Of a stretch of DNA of 64,000 bases, positions 11,323 through 24,039 are shown piece by piece (positions within the stretch are counted from its first letter, which is position 1; each line of letters opens with the position of its first letter). The notes under the pieces were generated by a model. The model saw only the letters and a list, made by a program, of their open reading frames with translations, had not been told where the DNA came from and searched no databases. The stretch covers positions 32,365,970-32,429,969 of the forward strand of contig CM018040.1 in NCBI GenBank assembly GCA_008638375.1, read 5' to 3'. Both the position numbers and the translations under genes were made by a program. Source of the DNA: Nyssa sinensis. Taxonomy: Eukaryota > Streptophyta > Magnoliopsida > Cornales > Nyssaceae.

Positions 11323-11854
11323 ATGGATTCTTTGCGTGTTTTGCATACTGGAAACAGCCTTACAAGGCACCATCAACGCCACCACAGAACTTTTACTTTC
11401 TTAAATCCTAGAGTTTCTCTGCCTTTTCATAGTACAGGGTTTGTGGATCGTTCAACCAGTCTTTACAGACACTCCTCTCGAATCTTTTGTGGTGTTTCAT
11501 CTAGTGGAACAAGAAAGAAAAACAAGAAGGACAAGAAGAAGAAGAAGAAGAAGAGGTTGAGGCCAGGGAGCAGTAAGGTGCGGCTGCATGTCCAACTTGA
11601 TCACCAAGTTGAATATGGTGGTCATGTTGCAATATTGGGGTCGACAAAAGAGTTCGGGTCATGGAAGAAGAAAGTGGCGATGGATTGGACAAACAATGGA
11701 TGGGTTTGTGAAGTGGAACTAAAAGGGGGTGAATCTATTAAGTACAAATTTCTGATTGGAAGAAAGGACAAGAGTGTGGTTTGGGAAAGTGGTGATAACC
11801 GAGTCTTGAAGCTGCCAGAATGAGGGTGTTTTAAGATAGTTTCTCGATGGGACA
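11323..11854 (+). pseudogene. PWD (GWD3): Phosphoglucan, water dikinase N-terminus (transit peptide + CBM20), 5' part
   Basis: PWD phosphorylates the C3 position of glucosyl units in starch granules in plastids. Its N-terminus is a transit peptide plus a CBM20 starch-binding domain, followed by about 1000 residues with the phospho-histidine and PPDK-like catalytic parts. From ATG 11323: residues 1-60 are Ser/Arg/His-rich like a plastid transit peptide, 64-80 are Lys-rich, and 84-166 are CBM20 with motifs VRLHVQLDHQVEYGGHVAILG, GSWKKK, NGWVCEVEL, KYKFLI and WESGDNRVL. I chose this ATG because residues before it are 5'UTR-like and it gives the typical start. Codon 167 is TGA (11821-11823) where PWD has Gly (GGA to TGA). 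The frame then continues (GCFKIVSRWD) to 11854, where element A is inserted. No introns are visible. A TATA-like box sits at about 11275-11285. The catalytic region is absent from the window. Confidence 0.85.
11850..11854. repeat. Target-site duplication GGACA, left
   Basis: GGACA precedes the LTR start TGTCACGACC at 11855. The same five bases follow the right end of element A at 28668-28672. The duplication lies inside the PWD reading frame. Confidence 0.95.
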
Positions 11855-14800
11855 TGTCACGACCCGAAACCCACCCTATGCGGATCTCGTGTCGCGGGGC
11901 CGACCCGAAGGCCGTCCCTACTTTTTCCATTCCTGTATCATAGTACTAATAGGCAATGTACTAAAATTTTTAAACATTAAACAGCGGAAGTCTTTATCTA
12001 TTACAGTAATCCAGCGGAAGTCTTTAAAATAAATTTAGTAACGGAAATCTATTAAATACATGACATAGTTCTACAAAATTCAAAATGAGAACTAAACCGT
12101 AACCAGCACCCGGGGGTGGTGAATACATGGGAGAACTAACATAGACTGATACAATACTTCAAAATGTCCCCCTACGCTCTCAGACTCCTACTGGGGTCTC
12201 GCAGCGTCATCACCTGAAATGGGGGTAAATGGGGTGGAATGAGCTACAAGGCTCAGTAAGTAAAATAGATCTCCAACACTGGTATCGATGATCAATGTGA
12301 ATCCATGAATAAGATAATGATAGCCAATCATAAGGAAGGAGATGCTATGATAGCCAATGAACATAATCGCCACGAGGGCCAATGGAAACAATTGCCACGA
12401 GGGCCACTGAAAAGTAATCACAATACACAATCAGGAGTAATAGTGTAAAATGAAAATATAACAACAATGAAGTACTGCCACAATGAACCGATCACAATCA
12501 AATCAATCAATACAAGTCCTTCAAGACTTTGAAGAATCATAAGGAATAGTGCCATTTAATCAATCAAGTTCTGTCAATCATAAGAGATGCTGTTATTCTG
12601 TTTCAGGGTTCGGCAGACCCTCGATCTTTTGGGGCCCGGCATACCCCCCAATCAATTCCAGTAAATTGCCATTTGTCCATTCACGGACTTGACCCGTAGG
12701 TCCCATTCAACCAGATAGCATCAGATGGGTGTTGTGACTGAGCACAACTCCCGTGTCCATAAACATGTCATGATCATAAGTAATTCCATAGAATATAAAT
12801 GGAATATCATTCATTCAATAAGGATACAACAGTAGGCCTTTCAAGGCATGGTTCAACATGATAACAATGATATAACAGTCAAGCAATGTCCACGAGATAG
12901 AACAATATCACAAGTGGATAGCAATAACATATGTGCTTTCAAAGCATAGTGAAACATGATAACAGTGATACATCAGTCAATGATACGTCCACAAGATAGC
13001 AAATATCGAAATGTGGAACACAAAGATATCAATACTTTCAAGAGTACAAGTTTGGCAGTAAAAGAATAAACTTGGCTTGTGGAAACACCACATGTAAGAG
13101 AGAGTGATCCACTTACTTCTATCGTGCTTCTATCTCAGAAATCCCTGAGTGTACCCTTGCCTTTCGAGTTTCCTATATATCAGTGAATACGTTTCAGAAT
13201 AAATGCTATTCATCAAATTTTATGCCTTTCTATCATAAGTATTTCAAATACTATTTTAGACTTTACCATTGAGTCCGGAACGCCGAAGAAAGTCGGTTTA
13301 GGCTTTCGCGGAATTCCATTTGGACTTTTGCACTAAAAAGGGCAAAATAGTCATTTTACACTTTTGCGGTATTTTATCCTTCGGGGTTCCATCTCGTAAA
13401 ACAGACCCCACCATTGGACTCAGAACGTCCGAGATAATAAGTTTTGACTATTCATTTGTATCGTTTGGACTTCGTTTGACCCAATTTTGAAATAGGGGCA
13501 TTATTGTAAAATTAATATTTAATTAATTTTTTATGTTTGGGCAACAGTGTAATTTTTCAAAACATTTGGGGCCGGTTCACAATTTCTAAAAGCTGCGGTC
13601 TGAACCAGTTGGTTCAGACCTAAAAACCCTAAACCGGTCTGCCCATTCACTGAACCAAACGGTTCAGTCCATTCAGAGAACCGGATTCCAATAACCCTGA
13701 TTCCCTATCCTATCCTTGGTCTGGATAACCCCAAACCCAATTCCCAATTTACTATCCATGCACCCAAACAAGCCCAATCCCATTTAAATTAAAAAGCCAA
13801 ACGACACAGTTTCAGTCCGTTTCATATCCGGTCGGGTACCGACCCGATCCGAACCCAAACCCGTTCCAGTTTTGACCCGATAGCCCCCCACGCTTTTCCG
13901 GTCATCTTCCCTACGTCTCCGGTAGGGTTCCGGCGTGAACAGTCGTCTTCTCTGGCGACTGTCACGTATTTTCCGGTGAGATTTCGGCCCGTTTTAAATG
14001 CCATTCTTTCCCCCTTTTCCCAAGGATTTCAAATCCACTTTCGGTTTCCCTTGGATCTTTCCCCATCTTCACGAAATAAAGCCTAAATGTCTCCGGCCGA
14101 CTTTCCGGCCAAGTGACATTTCCCATTTTCATGGCATTTTACGCACTGTTTTGGCTCTAAAATTCTCCTAGTGTGTTTCTGCACTAGTATAGGTTGTTTC
14201 TACAAACTTTAAACAAGGTTTGATGCATAAAATACCACATAGCCGATTATTCTCTATAACCTGCAACTTGGTTTTTCTCCTTGGTTTCTAAACCATTTAA
14301 CCTGATTCTTTTTGCAAAATAACCTATATTTCATGCTTGTTTAGACCCTATAATTATATACAAGCTTCATGCTTTAAATCGTAAAAACAGAACTAAAACC
14401 ACTTACCTGGGTTTCGGATTTCAGCCCACTATGACCCTCCAAAGTTCCTGTTTATGCTCCTGAGTTCTTTGCCAAAGTGTTCTCCCAACAATGGTCTCCT
14501 TTTTGCCTTTAAACCCACACCCGTAGGTTCATACATATAGAGAGAAGTTTCCACCGCCTCTCTCTCTTTTCTCTCTCTCCCTCTCTTGGTTTCTCCCCCT
14601 TCTATGGCCTCTTTCCTTGACCTAGGACCTATGTTTTCTCTGCCAAATGCAACCTTTGCATTAAATGGTTGGGAGACTTGTTTTACACTCATATATACAT
14701 ATATCATATTATATATATATATATGACACACACACACATCACACTTAACCGCCACACACACACCTCACATGCAGTGAACCTGCATACTGCCCAAGGGTAG

Positions 14801-15220
14801 TTCTCCTTTTCCTTTTTCCTTTCCTTTCATTTCTTTTATATATACATATATACATAAATACATCATATTATATTTTATTATACATGTATACATATACACA
14901 TAAAATACATGTTTTTATACATGTATATACATGCATGTGTAGAGGCATTAACCCATTTTAAATCTCATTTACATACACTTATTTTAATTAAGCTATGTAT
15001 CTATGTTCACGTATGCATGCATGGAAGTACGTGCATGCACGCATTTCAATGCAATGCCCTGTGATGCTCGGGTGTCACCCAGCCTTGATCATCTATTCCT
15101 ATCATTCCAGTCATTCATTTCCATGAAAATATTAAGATATACATATCTTACCATTCAAGTTACATGTTTTAACCGACCTACCTCGGTAATACGTGACGTA
15201 TCCCGGGTCGGGATATTACA
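11855..15220 (-). repeat. Left (3') LTR of element A
   Basis: Bounded by TGTCACGACCCGAAACCC on the left and GGGTCGGGATATTACA on the right. Read in coding (minus) sense it starts TGTAATATCCCGACCCGGG and has, in order: a TATATG box near 14534-14541, donor CCAG|GTAAGT (intron starts 14406), acceptor GATATATAG (intron ends 13173), a 56-base exon 13172-13117, donor AA|GTAAGT (intron starts 13116), acceptor ATTTCAG (ends 12214) and the last exon to 11855. No protein-coding frame of note. Confidence 0.93.
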
Positions 15221-15238
15221 TTCTTACCTCCTTAAAAA
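15221..15238 (-). promoter_or_regulatory. Polypurine tract of element A
   Basis: The minus strand reads TTTTTAAGGAGGTAAGAA directly before LTR start TGTAATATCC, preceded by GAGGACAAACTTA. Same layout as elements B and D. Confidence 0.9.
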
Positions 15239-15268
15239 TAAGTTTGTCCTCAAACTTAGCATATACTA

Positions 15269-18200
15269 CTATGAAAATAAATGCGGGTACTTGGCGCGCA
15301 TATCATCTTCTCGCTCCCAAGTAGCCTCTTCCATCCGGTGATTCCTCCACAGAACTTTGACTAATGGAATAGTCTTGTTCCGTAGCACCTGATCTCGACG
15401 ATCCAAAATCTGAACTGGATGCTCTATGTAACTCAGATTTTCCTGGACGTCTAATGGTTCGTGGTCGATCACTTGATCTGCACTCTGTATACACTTCCTT
15501 AGCATCGAGACATGAAACACATTGTGAACATGTGCTAACTCGGATGGTAAGGCAAGCTCGTAAGCTACGGGTCCAACCCTCTTCGTGATCCTGAATGGCC
15601 CAATGTATCTGGGGCCTAGCTTTCCCCTCTTGCCAAACCTGACTACCCCTTTCATGGGTGATACTTTCAAGTACACATAATCGTCTTTCGCAAACTCTAA
15701 GTCTCGTCGGTGAACATTCGCATAGCTTTTTTGTCGACTTTGAGTTGCTAATAAACGCTGTCGGATCAATTGTATCTTTTGTGCGGTCTGTTCCACTATC
15801 TCTGGCCCATAGAGTTTCCTTTCTCCCACCTCTGTCCAACACAGTGGTGATCGGCACTTCCTGCCGTACAATGCCTCATATGGCGCCATACCAATACTAG
15901 CTTGATAGCTATTATTGTACGTGAACTCGACCAATGGCAACTGATCTTCCCAACTCCCTTCAAAGTCTATGACACAGAAACGTAGTAAGTCTTCTAAAGT
16001 TTGTATCGTCCTTTCCGACTGGCCGTCGGTCTCGGGATGATACGCAGTGCTAAGACTCAGTTCCGTGCCCATAGCTTGTTGTAGTCCCTTCCAGAATCGT
16101 GATACGAACCGGGGGTCCCTATCAGAAACAATCGATACTGGAACTCTGTGAAGTCTAACAATCTCTCTGATGTATAGCTCGGCTAGTCACTGAAGAGATT
16201 GTGTCATCTTGGTTGCCAGGAAGTGAGCTGTCTTAGTTAATCTGTCTACGATAACCCAGATAGAGTCACTTCCCCTGACTGTCTTTGGCAATCCTGACAC
16301 AAAGTCCATCGTGATGTGTTCCCACTTCCACTCAGGAATGAGCAGTGACTGCAGAAGTCCTCCCGGCTTCTGATGTTCCACCTTGATTTGCTGGCACATG
16401 GCACATCGTGCTATGTACTCAGCTATGTGACGTTTCATTCCAGACCACCAATAAGTATCCTTAACATTGTGATACATTTTGGTGCCTCCGGGATGTAAGG
16501 CGAACTTCGAACTGTGTGCCTCATCAAGAATCTCTTTCCGGATCTCAGGCACGTCGGGTACGCAGATCCTATCCTGATAATACAATATCACATCTCTCAC
16601 TGTGTACTCGGAATCTATGCCTGTCTCGATTCCTTGAAGAAGCTTAGCCAACTTCTCATCCTGTGTCTGCTGTCCCCTGATCTTGTCCACAATCGACAAC
16701 CCGACTGTGACATTGGCACATAGTGCCTTGGAACTGGGCAGAACTATCTCTATTTCCATGTCCTCCAATTCTTTCAGTATTTCCGTCTGTGTTGTCAACA
16801 GGCAAGCTAAACTTCCTGATGACTTTCGACTAAGAGCGTCAGCTACCACATTTACTTTTCCTGGGTGGTACTGTATGTTGACCTCGTAGTCTTTCAATAA
16901 CTCTAACCAACGGCGTTGTCTCATATTGAGCTCTTTCTGTGTAAACAGATATTTGAGGCTCTTATGATCGGTGAAGATTTCGCACGTGGTTCTGTATAAA
17001 TAGTGCCTCTATATCTTCAAAGCGAAGACAATGGCTGCTAGCTCAAGGTCATGTGTCGGATAATTCCCCTCGTGGGGTCTCAACTGTCGGGAAGCATAAG
17101 CTACCACTTTTCCGTTCTGCATCAACACACACCCTAAGCCTTTGTATGAGGCATCACTGTAAATTACAAAACCATCAGTCCCTTCTGGCACTGTCAATAT
17201 AGGAGCTGTAACCAGACGCTCCTTCAACTCTTGGAAACTCTTTTCTTGCTCCTCTGTCCAAACAAAAGGAACACCTTTCCGGGTCAGTTTGGTAATAGGC
17301 GTAGCTATTTTGGAGAAGTCCTGGACAAATCTCCTATAGTAGCCTACTAACCCCATGAAACTTCGCACCTCCATGACACTCGTAGGTTGAGGCCAATTCA
17401 TGATTGCCTCGATCTTCTGGGAATCAACAGAGATTCCCTCTTTACTGATCACGTGTCCTAGAAATGCTATACTAGGAAGCCAGAATTCGCATTTCTTCAG
17501 CTTAGCATACAACTTCTGCTCCCCTAACTTCTGTAGCACTCTCCTCAGATGTACCTCGTGTTCTTCCTGGTTCGTAGAGTAAACCAAGATGTCGTCTATA
17601 AACACAATCACGAAGTCATCCAAGTATGGCTTGAACACACGGTTCATCATATCCATGAATGCAGCTGGGGCATTGGTCACCCCAAATGGCATAACAAGGA
17701 ACTCGTAGTGTCCATACCGTGTTCTAAATGCTGTCTTCTGAATGTCAGTGGGCCTGACCTTCAGCTGATGATAACCGGACCTCAGATCGATCTTCGAGAA
17801 TACCTGGGCCCCTTTCAACTGGTCGAACAAATCATCCACTCTGGGCAGTGGATATCTGTTCCGGATGGTAACTTTGTTCAACTCACGATAGTCGATACAC
17901 AGTCTCATAGTTCCATCCTTTTTCTTTACGAACAATACAGGTGCACCCCATGGCGACGAGCTGGGACGTATAAAACCCTTGTCCAATAATTCCTGCAACT
18001 GGAGCTTCAGCTCCTTCAGCTCTGCCGGTGCCATCCTGTATGGAGTCTTGGATATCGGTGTAGTGCCTGGCAATACGTCGATACAAAACTCGATCTCTCT
18101 GTCTATGGGCATTCTTGGAAGATCATCCAAGAACACTCCGGGAAATTCCCTAGCAATGGGAATCTTCTCTAACTCAGGCTGCTGAGAGTCAGTGTCTTGA

Positions 18201-19783
18201 ACACTACAAAAGAATCCGTGGCATCCCTTTCGAAGCAGACGCCTTGCCTGGATAGAGGAAACAAAGTAGGGTGGGGAAGCCACTCCTGTCCCCTCAAAGT
18301 CAACTGTCGGAAACTGTGGATTCTGTATGAGAACCCGTTTGGCCATACAGTCTATCGTAGCATAATTGGCGGCCAGCCAATCCATTCCAAGGATAACATC
18401 GAATCCACAAATTTCCAAGGGTATAAGGTCAGCCAATAAATGTGTATCCCCCATCTGTATCCCACAATTCCTATACATGGTATCCCCCAACAATGATTTC
18501 CCCGATGGTATAGAAACATTCAGTAAATACGCTAAGGGTTCCGTTACTAGGTTCAATCTAGCAGCATATGTAGGGGATATAAATGAATGTGTAGATCCAG
18601 TGTCAAATAAAACATGAGCAGGCTGTGAGCATACTAAAAGAGTACCTGCGACTACAGAGGTTGTAGCCTGCACGTCTCCTGGTAGAAGGGAGAAAACCCG
18701 TCCTGCCTGCTGCTGGACATTCCCCTGTCCACTCCTTTGGGCTGGAGGTCTAGGTGGTGCTACTCCAGTGGTTGGTGCTTTAACCGAAGCAGTACTGGGC
18801 GTGGCCTGATCCTTCTGAGGGCATTCTCTTGCAAAATGTCCCTCCTGGCCACAGTAGTAGCAAGCATTGCTGTCCTTGAGACATTGGCCTTTATGGATCT
18901 TATTGCAACGAGAGCACTTGGCTGCCCCCTTTTTGTTGCCTTGTTTCTTCTGACCGGACCCTGTCGCTTGTGATGTGGGTCCAGGTCTGGTAAATGTAGA
19001 TCCATGTTCTGAAGTAGAAGGCCCTTGCCTCTTTTTCTGATTGCCGCCCTGCTTCAGGTTTCCTTTCCTCTTGGCGAATTCCTCGCCACTCCTTTCTATG
19101 ACTCGAGTTGTCTCCACTACATCATCATAAGTGGCCAGTCGATGAGGTACCAGCCTATCCTTGATAGCCCATCTCAATCCCTCCTCGAACTTGCGAGCTT
19201 TCAGATCCTCGGTATTGACAGCACTTGGAGCAAACCTGGCCAATTCAGTAAATTTAGCCTCGTATTACTCTACTGTCATTCCCCCTTGTTGCAGTACCAT
19301 AAACTCTGCAACTCTTCGGTTTCGTACTTCTTGGGAGAAGTACTTCTTGTTGAAGATATCAGTGAATCGTTGCCAGTTCATGCCTGGCTCTTTATCTTCC
19401 TCTATCATCCACCATTTATGTGCCATTCCTTTGAGCATATAAGTGGCATATGCCACTTTTTGGACTTCAGTGCATATCAGAATTTTGAAGATCCTGTTCA
19501 TCTCTAGTAACCACTCCTTAGCTATAGTGGCTCCTCCTGTACAGTCGAAAGTCGGGGGTTTCATTTTCTGAAACCGCTTATATAAGTCTGCAGCGTCTCG
19601 TTCGTTTCCTTGACGATTCCCTGCATTGTCGCCTGCATTGACAGGCTGCTCCTGCTGTACTGGCTGTGCTGGTTGGTTAGCACCAGCCTGAATCTGTGGT
19701 AGACTTTCAATGATAGTCCGCATCATTCTTTCCAGTTGTTCTAAACGATCCATAGGCAACGGACCTTGCCTCGTGTTTACCAT
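15269..19783 (-). pseudogene. gag-pol: Gag-Pol polyprotein of chromovirus A, three nonsense codons
   Basis: One continuous frame of 1505 codons from ATG 19783 (MVNTRQGPLP) to the stop at 15269. Order of domains by residue: capsid-like Gag to about 260; CCHC zinc knuckle [14 protein letters not shown] at about 308-321; aspartic protease [11 protein letters not shown] with the DTG at 394-396; RT with FIDD at 728-731; RNase H about 840-950; integrase with its HHCC zinc domain (HPGGTKMYH ... CAMC) about 1090-1125 and DDE core; then a C-terminal chromodomain ([15 protein letters not shown]) over the last 50 residues, which typifies chromoviruses. In-frame stops: TAA at 19265-19267 (residue 173, context TVE*YEAKF, normally Gln), TAG at 17009-17011 (residue 925, ALKI*RHYL, normally Trp) and TGA at 16187-16189 (residue 1199, SLQ*LAELY, normally Arg). 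No frameshift. gag and pol are in the same frame, as in the Tekay lineage. The encoded enzymes would copy and integrate the element; the chromodomain is thought to guide it to heterochromatin. Confidence 0.95.
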
Positions 19784-19799
19784 GACTGTGAATAGAATC

Positions 19800-19880
19800 A
19801 ATGAAGCTACCAATGAGATAACCAGTGACATAACCAATGAAATAACCAGCGAAAGAACCAATGAAACAACCAGTCAATGT
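19800..19880. repeat. Short tandem repeat in leader of element A
   Basis: Five or so copies of a 15-17-base unit like ATAACCAATGAAATAACC lie between primer site and gag start. The apparent 26-residue Leu/Ser/Val-rich N-terminal extension of Gag arises from translating this repeat and is not counted as protein, because MVNTRQ is the family start. Confidence 0.75.
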
Positions 19881-19960
19881 GTAAGACAAAAATAAATGTC
19901 AGTCATATCTAGCAGTCTTAACTCTAGTCCTATCTCCCATGACTCACTATCGAACCTATA

Positions 19961-19972
19961 GCTCTGATACCA
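19961..19972 (-). promoter_or_regulatory. Primer binding site of element A (initiator tRNA-Met)
   Basis: The minus strand reads TGGTATCAGAGC, three bases inside the right LTR that begins at 19976. Confidence 0.95.
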
Positions 19973-22350
19973 AGCTGTCACGACCCGAAACCCACCCTAT
20001 GCGGATCTCATGTCGCGGGGCCGACCCGAAGGCCGTCCCTACTTTTTCCATTCCTGTATCATAGTACTAATATGCAATGTACTAAAATTTTTAAACATTA
20101 AACAGCGGAAGTCTTTATCTATTACAGTAATCCAGCGGAAGTCTTTAAAATAAATTTAGTAACGGAAATCTATTAAATACATGACATAGTTCTACAAAAT
20201 TCAAAATGAGAACTAAACCGTAACCAGCACCCGGGGGTGGTGAATACATGGGAGAACTAACATAGACTGATACAATACTTCAAAATATCCCCCTACGCTC
20301 TCAGACTCCTACTGGGGTCTCGCAGCGTCATCACCTGAAATGGGGGTAAATGGGGTGGAATGAGCTACAAGGCTCAGTAAGTAAAACAGATCTCCAACAC
20401 TGGTATCGATGATCAATGTGAATCCATGAATAAGATAATGATAGCCAATCATAAGGAAGGAGATGCTGTGATAGCCAATGAACATAATCGCCACGAGGGC
20501 CAATGGAAACAATTGCCACGAGGGCCAATGAAAAGTAATCACAATACACAATCAGGAGTAATAGTGTAAAATGAAAATATAACAACAATGAAGTACTGCC
20601 ACAATGAACCGATCACAATCAAATCAATCAATACAAGTCCTTCAAGACTTTGAAGAATCATAAGGAATAGTGCCATTCAATCAATCAAGTTCTGTCAATC
20701 ATAAGAGATGCTGTTATTCTGTTTCAGGGTTCGGCAGACCCTCGATCTTTTGGGGCCCGGCATACCCCCCAATCAATTCCAGTAAATTTCCATTTGTCCG
20801 TTCACGGACTTGACCCGTAGGTCCCATTCAACCAGATAGCATCAGATGGGTGTTGTGACTGAGCACAACTCCCGTGTCCATAAACATGTCATGATCATAA
20901 GTAATTCTATAGAATATAAATGGAATATCATTCATTTAATAAGGATACAACAGTAGGCCTTTCAAGGCATGGTTCAACATGATAACAATGATATAACAGT
21001 CAAGCAATGTCCACGAGATAGAACAATATCACAAGTGGATAGCAATAACATATGTGCTTTCAAAGCACAGTGAAACATGATAACAGTGATACATCAGTCA
21101 ATGATACGTCCACAAGATAGCAAATATCGAAATGTGGAACACAAAAATATCAATACTTTCAAGAGTACAAGTTTGGCAGTAAAAGAATAAACTTGGCTTA
21201 TGGAAATACCACATGTAAGAGAGAGTGATCCACTTACTTCTATCTTGCTTCTATCTCAGAAATCCCTGAGTGTACCCTTGCCTTTCGAGTTTCCTATATA
21301 TCAGTGAATACGTTTCAGAATAAATGCTATTCATCAAATTTTATGCCTTTCTATCATAAGTATTTCAAATACTATTTTAGACTTTACCATTGAGTCCGGA
21401 ACGCCGAAGAAAGTCGGTTTAGGCTTTCGCGGAATTCCATTTGGACTTTTGCACTAAAAAGGGCAAAATAGTCATTTTGCACTTTTGCGGTATTTTATCC
21501 TTCGGGGTTCCGTCTCGTAAAATGGACCCCACCATTGGACTCAGAACGTCCGAGATAATAAGTTTTGACTATTCATTTGTATCGTTTGGACTTCGTTTGA
21601 CCCAATTTTGAAATAGGGGCATTATTGTAAAATTAATATTTAATTAATTTTTTATGTTTGGGCAACAGTGTAATTTTTCAAAACATTTGGGGCCGGTTCA
21701 CAATTTCTAAAAGCTGCGGTCTGAACCAGTTGGTTCAGACCTAAAAACCCTAAACCGGTCTGCCCATTCACTGAACCAAACGGTTCAGTCCATTCAGAGA
21801 ACCGGATTCCAATAACCCTGATTCCCTATCCTATCCTTGGTCTGGATAACCCCAAACCCAATTCACAATTTACTATCCATGCACCCAAACAAGCCCAATC
21901 CCATTTAAATTAAAAAGCCAAACTGTAACACCCCGACTCTGTATAATTAATAATTAAATAATTAATTATTAATTAGTACCGGCTTAGGGAATAATTAAGG
22001 AAATTAACCTTAATCTCCCGGTGGTCACACTAGACCAATAGAATGATTAAACATGTCCGAGAATAGGGTATAATACCCGAACCTAATTATCCATTAATTT
22101 GGTGAGATAATGTCAATTTAACACTGACGGAATTCGAATTAATTAACCACGGAAATCCCGAATGACTAATAAATGACACGGAACCTCTGACACTGTAGAT
22201 AACTGAAATATGAAACTCTCGGAACAAACGGCATCGAAAAAGGAGTTACGGAATGAAAGTTATGAGGCAAACATCGGAAACTGAATTAATGCGCAGCCAA
22301 ACAGGGCCTTAGCCCAAAATGGTGAAAAATGGCCAAATTGGTGGTCAAGG

Positions 22351-22412
22351 GGAATTGAACCCTTGACCTATGGAGAGTATGAATTCCATCCAAAAATTAA
22401 ACCAAGTGGCCA
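22351..22412 (-). other. tRNA-like A-box/B-box module, antisense in LTR C1
   Basis: On the minus strand TGGCCACTTGGT (A-box-like, 22401-22412) is followed 38 bases later by GGGTTCAATTCC (B-box, 22351-22362) with a stem-forming T-arm (AAGGG..CCCTT type). It is not a complete tRNA: no acceptor stem could be paired. The homologous place in LTR C2 (36051-36114) has the same pair. Confidence 0.5.
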
Positions 22413-24039
22413 CCAGTACCTTTGTGCCCATATACACAACTTAATGGTATATAACACTGAATTGCCCCAACTTGCCACCCAATGGACCAATGGGGTTTCA
22501 TGCAGCCACATATAAGACATATAATATATGTTTTATATATATATATATGTATATATATATATAAATAATCTGATTGGACCCCTCACCCCCACCAATAAAG
22601 AAGCATGCAACCAAGTGAATTATAAAATATATATACATATTTGTATATGTTGTACCTGTGTCTCAGATTGGGAGAAACCAAAAACTGCCTATGAGTGTTG
22701 GTGTATGGACGGATCTGCCATTGAGAGGAAAGGGTTCTTGCATGAGTGAGATTGTACATGCAAATGGGTGTATGTACATGGTGACATTCATGGAGATGCA
22801 CCAAAGGAAGAGAGGATTCAGGGGGCATGACTAAACTGTGGCAACCAAGGGGGTCAGAACTGAGCTATATAGGAGCAGTGGCCTGAACCAAGGTAAAATC
22901 CCTAAACTGAAAACCTTTCTGTTTGGGTTTTGTTACTGTTTTGATAGTTTGAGCCATATAAACTATATGTATGCACTCCTGGGAGGCCTAGGATTGCTCT
23001 AGAACAACTGAGAAGGGTCGGAATAGCCTAGAACCCCAACCCGTGAGTGAAACCGCCATGGATAGAGCTTCCCTGTAGCAGGTCTGATTCGACCTCCCTA
23101 AAACCGAGTTCTGATGGTCTAAAACTAATCTAGACACTGAGAGGGTCCCAATTACACCAACCCGTGACCCTAGAACACTGATTTAAACCCCCAAACCGTG
23201 AGTCGCAGTCACGGGTTTGACACCCAACACCCCTGAAATCGTGACCAAACTGAGATATGAAGACGGCGAATGAAACGCCATGACCTGTAGGTCACAACGT
23301 AACAAACCCCGTGAGGTTTGGACCAAAAATGGATGCCCTAGAACCAGTTGCAGGTCTGCGTAATAATGGAGTGGACCGAGCTCCACCCGTAGACTCGAGG
23401 CACCAAACCGATGCCAAAATGTTGGCTTCACCTCCAGAGAACGTTTGGGATCAAATCAGATGAAAAACCCTACCTGAAACTCAACGAAAATGAAGGAAAA
23501 GAAAATTGGAAACTAGGGTTACTGTTCATCGTCGTGAGGAAGACGATGAACAGTACCGGACACGGTTCGGGTCCATTTCGGGTTCGGGTCAGGACCCGAC
23601 CCATCGCGCAAACGGGCTTTAGTTGGACGGCACCGTTTTGGGGCTAATTGTTTTAAATTAAAATCTGATTTCATCCTGTTTGGTTACGGGCCTTAGAAAT
23701 AAAAATTGGGAAATTTGGGATAGGCTATCCGAGGATTAAGGGCCAAATTTGGGGTTAACCAGGATATCTAATTCCGGTTTTCTGAAGGTCACAGAACCGG
23801 TTGGTTTTTAAGAATTGTGAACCGGTTCACTGCCTGAACCCTAGAACCGTTTGGTTTGAACCCTAATTTAATGAAATTCCATTTTTGACCCCTAAAGTTC
23901 CTAAAATTACGGATTTACCCCTACTGTTTGACAGAATTGCATAGTGGCCCAGACTTTTGAAAATTTATACATTTAAGCCCTGAATAAATTAATTAAATAA
24001 TAAAATAATTATTTTATTATTTTATTAAATAGGTAAAAT

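Noticed and set aside
15003..15341. 112-codon plus-strand frame at the LTR/interior border of element A
   Set aside because: It crosses the LTR end and polypurine tract and overlaps gag-pol on the other strand; a similar start at 28450 is part of the other LTR.
19784..19861. Leu/Ser/Val-rich membrane-like N-terminus on Gag of element A
   Set aside because: It arises from translating short leader repeats upstream of the MVNTRQ start.
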